A model generated the notes under the pieces. The model was given only the letters and a program-made list of their open reading frames with translations. It ran no database searches and was not told where the DNA came from. Below, piece by piece: positions 50,811 to 64,000 of a stretch of 64,000 bases of DNA; position 1 is the stretch's first letter, and every line of letters begins with the position of its first letter. The position numbers and the translations under genes are program-made. The stretch is from Pelecanus crispus (Eukaryota; Chordata; Aves; Pelecaniformes; Pelecanidae), in assembly GCF_030463565.1 (NCBI RefSeq), contig NC_134643.1, positions 76,753,721-76,817,720 on the forward strand, written 5' to 3'.

Positions 50811-52386
50811 GAGCTGTTGTAAGATGTGGTACATGGTCTGGTCTGCCTTTGAAAGCTTAAGATCCTGCAAACAGGAAAGCAGCATTTTCCTATTTAATTA
50901 CAAATGCTACTACAATAATTGCTTGTTGAATGCTCCTAAGGAGAGAGAAGGATCCTGTCCAAAGAAGACATCATGCAGCAGCGGACACTCCTCACAACAG
51001 GCGCTGGCAGGACAAGTGCAGCCCCTTGGTTCTGGTTCAGGAGTTAACGCACTTTGCTCTCATCCTTCCCTAACCTCTCCTCTACCTTTTCTTCTCCCTT
51101 CCTCCCTGTTTTCTTGAAGTTCAGCTGTGCATCTTCCTGTTTTGATTATACAGGATAGACTTTCTTACCCTTACATTTCATTGAGTAATTATTACTTACC
51201 GCCAGCTCCCATTTCAGCTGTAGTTACCGAAGTCTTGAATTTATTTGGTTACACCAAGTAGCTACCTGAAGTGCCGTGTGGTGTGGATGGCTTAACTCAT
51301 TCCTTTCCCTCCAGGGGACCCTTTGCAATGTCAAACAACATAAAGAAGCAAAGTAGGTCATGGTTAGATAGTAATTTAAAGCCAGCATGAATCTGTACTG
51401 CTGCCCAGAAAAGCAGGTTTCACCCTTTCCTCACCACTCATGCTCGCCACCTCTCTTGTGCTGGCACCAGCGTTTGTTTGGCTGCTTGGTGAGCCAGAGG
51501 GAATTAATCCAGTTATTACTAACCTGGCAAAAAAAAAAAAAAAATCAATAAAACCTTAAACTGGCCACAACAACAGAAAAAAAGGTAACCATAGTCTTAG
51601 ACAGGAAGGGCTAGGCTCTCTGCCTAGTCGTGTTTAACCCAGTGACTTATTTGGGAGGACTCTGGAATCTACCATTCTGTTTTCCCTCTTGTGAGAGTTA
51701 ATCACGTGTGATGAGGAACCTGAAGCTTTCATTTTTTCTGCCCGTGAAACTGGAAATGTGTACAATCCAGTGTTTGGTCTCTACTTGCTCCATTGATGGC
51801 TAGAAAGAAGTCATGTAACAGCATTAGGAGAAAATATTCTTTCCTATTCTTTCGTATGTCGCATGCTCTGGTCCTGGAGGCATTTCAACAAATCACGTCC
51901 TCCCTGTTCAGCAACAGTGGCAAATCTTACACCCAAAATTTCAGTTTATCTATTCCACAGGTCAAAGGAAAGGCGTGTCATATAATATGATTTTTACTGT
52001 TACTTACAGTGATGGATGTGCTTATTACTTTAACAAGGCACAAAACTCCATTCATGCTCCAGGGGCTGATTCCATAGGCCCTGCATATTACAGTTTTAAA
52101 GCGATGCTCTCCTGGGATATGGCGAAATAGTCGAGAGTGTAATATGGACAGGGCCGAAGCAGACAGAGGGGGAGAAGGCGTGGTTGTGGCACCATGTCAG
52201 GTTACATTCCTTGCTCCTGCCAAAGCATTTGTGTGTGACTCCAGGCGTGCCATTGTCCCGTCGGGATTTGTTCAACCACAAAAAAATTCAATCCAAGTCA
52301 GCTGCAGGGCAAAAATCAGAGCGCATAAAAATCAGATACCAACAACTTGAGCAACTTTGCCCCGGAAGAAGATCACGTAAAATGCT
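50811..52386. other. Intergenic DNA upstream of LDHB
   Basis: AT-rich to mixed composition with a 16-A run at 51529-51544 and no supported exon. GC content rises towards the right as the LDHB CpG island begins. Confidence 0.5.
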
Positions 52387-52629
52387 TTAGTTTTGCACAA
52401 CATCTTGCAGCGATTGCTCTGCTCGTTTCTTCTGGCTAAGCCTTATGGCCCTGTCAAACAGAGAGAACGCTTTCCCAGCTTGTTCGCTAAGTGCGAAGGT
52501 ACACTCAGAGACGCTTGTGACACCATCGGCCTCTGTGACGGCCACCACATCAGCGAACCGGCCCCCGGGCAGGGCTGAAGGGCCGCTGCCGGCCTCGCCG
52601 GCTGACCCCGGACCGGCTGCCGGCAGCAT
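52387..52629 (-). other. Divergent 80-codon open frame, uncertain
   Basis: A minus-strand frame starts at ATG 52629-52627 and ends at 52387. It opens with a Gly/Ala/Pro/Ser-rich segment inside the CpG island. A more protein-like second half follows (for example FSLFDRAIRLSQKKRAEQS) in ordinary-composition DNA outside the island. I recognise no family. It points away from LDHB and begins about 350 bp upstream of the likely LDHB exon 1, where divergent transcription from CpG-island promoters is common. It could be part of a divergent non-coding RNA, a small lineage-specific protein or chance. Confidence 0.25.
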
Positions 52630-52717
52630 CGCCTCACCCGGCTGCGCGCCCTCCCGCCGTCAGCACAAAAAAAAAGGACGAGCCAGCGTTTCCCTCCCCG
52701 GCCAGGCGGCCCCGCCT

Positions 52718-52766
52718 GGGAAGGGTGAGCGGGGAAGGCGGGGGGGCCGGGGTGGGGGAGCGGGGC
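52718..52766 (+). promoter_or_regulatory. G-run cluster, G-quadruplex candidate
   Basis: Multiple runs of three to seven G (gggaaggg, gcgggg, cggggggg, cggggtggggg, cgggg) lie within 50 bases, 150-200 bp upstream of the probable transcription start. The spacing satisfies the usual G-quadruplex pattern with short loops. Whether it folds or affects transcription is unknown. Confidence 0.6.
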
Positions 52767-52899
52767 CCTTGAGCCGCCGTCCTTAGTGGGGATTGAGCGC
52801 GGCGGCCGGCCGGGGGATGGCGCCGGGGAACGCCCAGGGGGGCGCGGCGGGGGGCGGCCCGGCCCGGCCCGGCCCTGCCCACGGGGCCCGCCCCTTGCG

Positions 52900-52977
52900 C
52901 TGCGGAGCCCTCATTGCCCGAGCCGCGGACGGCAGCAGCAGTGCGCCTCTCGCCTCGCCTCACGCTGAGCCTTGCCG
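52900..52977 (+). other. LDHB: Probable LDHB non-coding exon 1
   Basis: Coding exon 2 is preceded by a clear splice acceptor only 6 nt before the ATG, so a 5' untranslated exon must lie upstream. The best donor in the CpG island is ttgccg|gtgggt, ending the exon at 52977; an alternative gtgg|gtacgg would end it at 52981. The 5' boundary is not defined by sequence and is set near the GC box at 52886. A non-coding first exon is the usual LDHB structure. Confidence 0.45.
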
Positions 52978-53893
52978 GTGGGTACGGGGCGAGCGGAGCT
53001 GGCGGGGTCCCCTCTCCGGGATGGAGGATGCCGGAGGGTCGCCCGGCCCTGCTTCCCTCCTTTCCCCTGCCGGCTCGGTCCCGCCGGGGCCGGGCGCTTT
53101 TCCCCGGGGCCGAGCATCCCAGCATGGCGGCCGCATGGGGCCCGGGGCGGGGGGCGTTGGCGGCCGGTCCTGGCAGCGGTGGGGTGCGCCAGGCTGTGGG
53201 TCCTGAGGGTTTGGGTGAGATGGCGGCTCCCGGCCCGGCCCTGCGCAGGAACCGGCTGGGTGGCGTCGTGTTCGGCCCGAGTAGCGGCCCCGGCCCCTCG
53301 CTGGTCTGCAGGGGCCCGGAGGGAGGGCGGTGCGGGAAGGGGAAGGTCGGAGGCAGCGCGCTGGGCGCCGTGGGTTGGGCGAAGGGAGCCTGCGGGCCGA
53401 ATGGAAGCGAGCAAGCAGGGGAAATCTCGGCGGGCTTGCTGCTCCCAAACCGGTTCGTGGTTTTATTACCGGTCCCGGAGCTCCCGATGGGCGCTCTGAG
53501 GGGAGGCGAACGCCAAGGAGCCGTTAACGCAGAAGGTATTCCTGCCTTCAGCGGGGAGGCTCTGGGCGCTCCGCGAACGGAAGGATGACTTTGGTGCGTG
53601 CCGCCAAAACAACCTCTGCCCCCGCCTCAGCCTCTCGCCGGGCAGCAGCGAGTGCGGGGCGGGCTGGTAGCCCGGCGGGCGGTCTGGTAGCCCGGGCGGT
53701 GGAAGGAGCCTGGAGAAGGAGGGCAGCCCGCACGTGCGCTGCCTTACGGCAAGCGCCGTTAGCAGTGACTCGCGGCGCTTCCACCGGCGAGTTTCCGGCT
53801 GTGGCAGGTGGCCTCTTCAGTTCGGAGCGTGCGGTTTTGGGTGGCTCTGGCTTGCTGTGAGCCGAATCTTTCTGTCTTTCCTTGCAGAACACC

Positions 53894-63786
<9,893 letters not shown>

Positions 63787-63972
63787 CTCATGAATATTAG
63801 ATTCCAGCAGTAGAAAAACAGTATGTTGTGTGCAAATGTGGGCTCTACTCAATACACATCTCTATGGTTAACATTTAATGCTCTTCCAGACTGAGCTTTG
63901 TCCACAGTAGCTAAACTTATGCTTGCTGTAACGCACAGACCTTATGAACAAATAAAGCAACTTCCAGGCATG
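63787..63972 (+). other. LDHB: LDHB 3' UTR
   Basis: A short untranslated tail of about 185 nt between the TAA stop and the probable cleavage site downstream of the AATAAA signal. The cleavage position is estimated from the usual 10-30 nt spacing. Confidence 0.8.
63951..63956 (+). terminator. LDHB: Polyadenylation signal AATAAA
   Basis: A canonical AATAAA, followed after about 15 nt by a GT-rich downstream element (tgttttgttgtcc, from about 63971). This is the only canonical signal between the stop codon and the window end. Confidence 0.92.
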
Positions 63973-64000
63973 TTTTGTTGTCCTAGTGATTTATTTTCAG

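Larger units (their letters stand above)
52540..53780 (+). promoter_or_regulatory. LDHB: CpG island over LDHB promoter and exon 1
   Basis: GC content and CpG frequency jump sharply here against AT-rich flanks on both sides and stay high through the presumed first exon and most of intron 1. No TATA box is seen. GC boxes include ggggggcgg near 52850 and gcccgcccc at 52886-52894, followed by further Sp1-type sites around 53140. This fits a housekeeping CpG-island promoter, as described for LDH genes. Large overlapping open frames in all registers here reflect the lack of AT-rich stop codons. Confidence 0.9.

Noticed and set aside
1..52386. KCNJ8 or ABCC9 coding exons expected by synteny
   Set aside because: KCNJ8 has large coding exons with a GFG selectivity filter and ABCC9 has ABC cassette motifs; no frame in this interval shows either, so they must lie left of the window.
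52445..53588. Many long overlapping open frames on both strands (up to 224 codons) in the GC-rich block
   Set aside because: They arise because AT-rich stop codons are scarce in a CpG island; compositions are Gly/Ala/Arg/Pro-rich, frames overlap mutually and none shows a domain. LDHB exon 1 and intron 1 explain the region.

Overview
The window is bird genomic DNA, most likely from a songbird or other passerine. Avian origin rests on several CR1 (chicken repeat 1) LINE relics and on an LDHB protein that is avian in length (333 codons) and sequence. The passerine suggestion rests on one element near 46.6 kb: a tRNA-Ile-derived head joined to a CR1 3' tail. That is the structure described for the TguSINE1 family of passerines. 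It is one element recognised by eye, so the order-level call is an inference.

The only protein-coding gene I can support is LDHB (L-lactate dehydrogenase B, the heart subunit), on the + strand at the right end. A CpG island with a TATA-less GC-box promoter and a probable non-coding first exon lies at about 52.5-53.8 kb. Seven coding exons follow between 53894 and 63786. All have GT/AG borders, and their lengths (126, 118, 174, 174, 118, 124 and 168 nt including the stop) sum to an intact 1002-nt reading frame. A short 3' UTR carries an AATAAA signal at 63951. In several bird lineages this gene also supplies the lens protein epsilon-crystallin.

The first 52 kb is an intergenic region with no convincing conserved coding exon. 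By vertebrate synteny the next gene to the left would be KCNJ8, then ABCC9; neither is visible here. The region contains: a 5'-truncated CR1 with a decayed reverse transcriptase (366-1890, minus); a younger and an older CR1 fragment side by side (7.0-7.8 kb, minus); a CR1 3' end (17.0-17.3 kb, plus); four patches resembling an ancient amniote MIR-type SINE (22.1, 22.5, 40.6 and 50.6 kb); the tRNA-Ile/CR1 SINE (46.56 kb); and several homopolymer or simple tracts.

The most interesting unexplained structure is an 85-nt near-perfect hairpin at 14801-14885, which could be a microRNA precursor or a small palindromic transposon. Others are a perfect 30-bp tandem duplication in LDHB intron 3, a small divergent open frame at the edge of the LDHB CpG island, and the absence of the stop-codon readthrough and peroxisomal-targeting context known from mammalian LDHB. 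I found no evidence of a novel multi-gene system.
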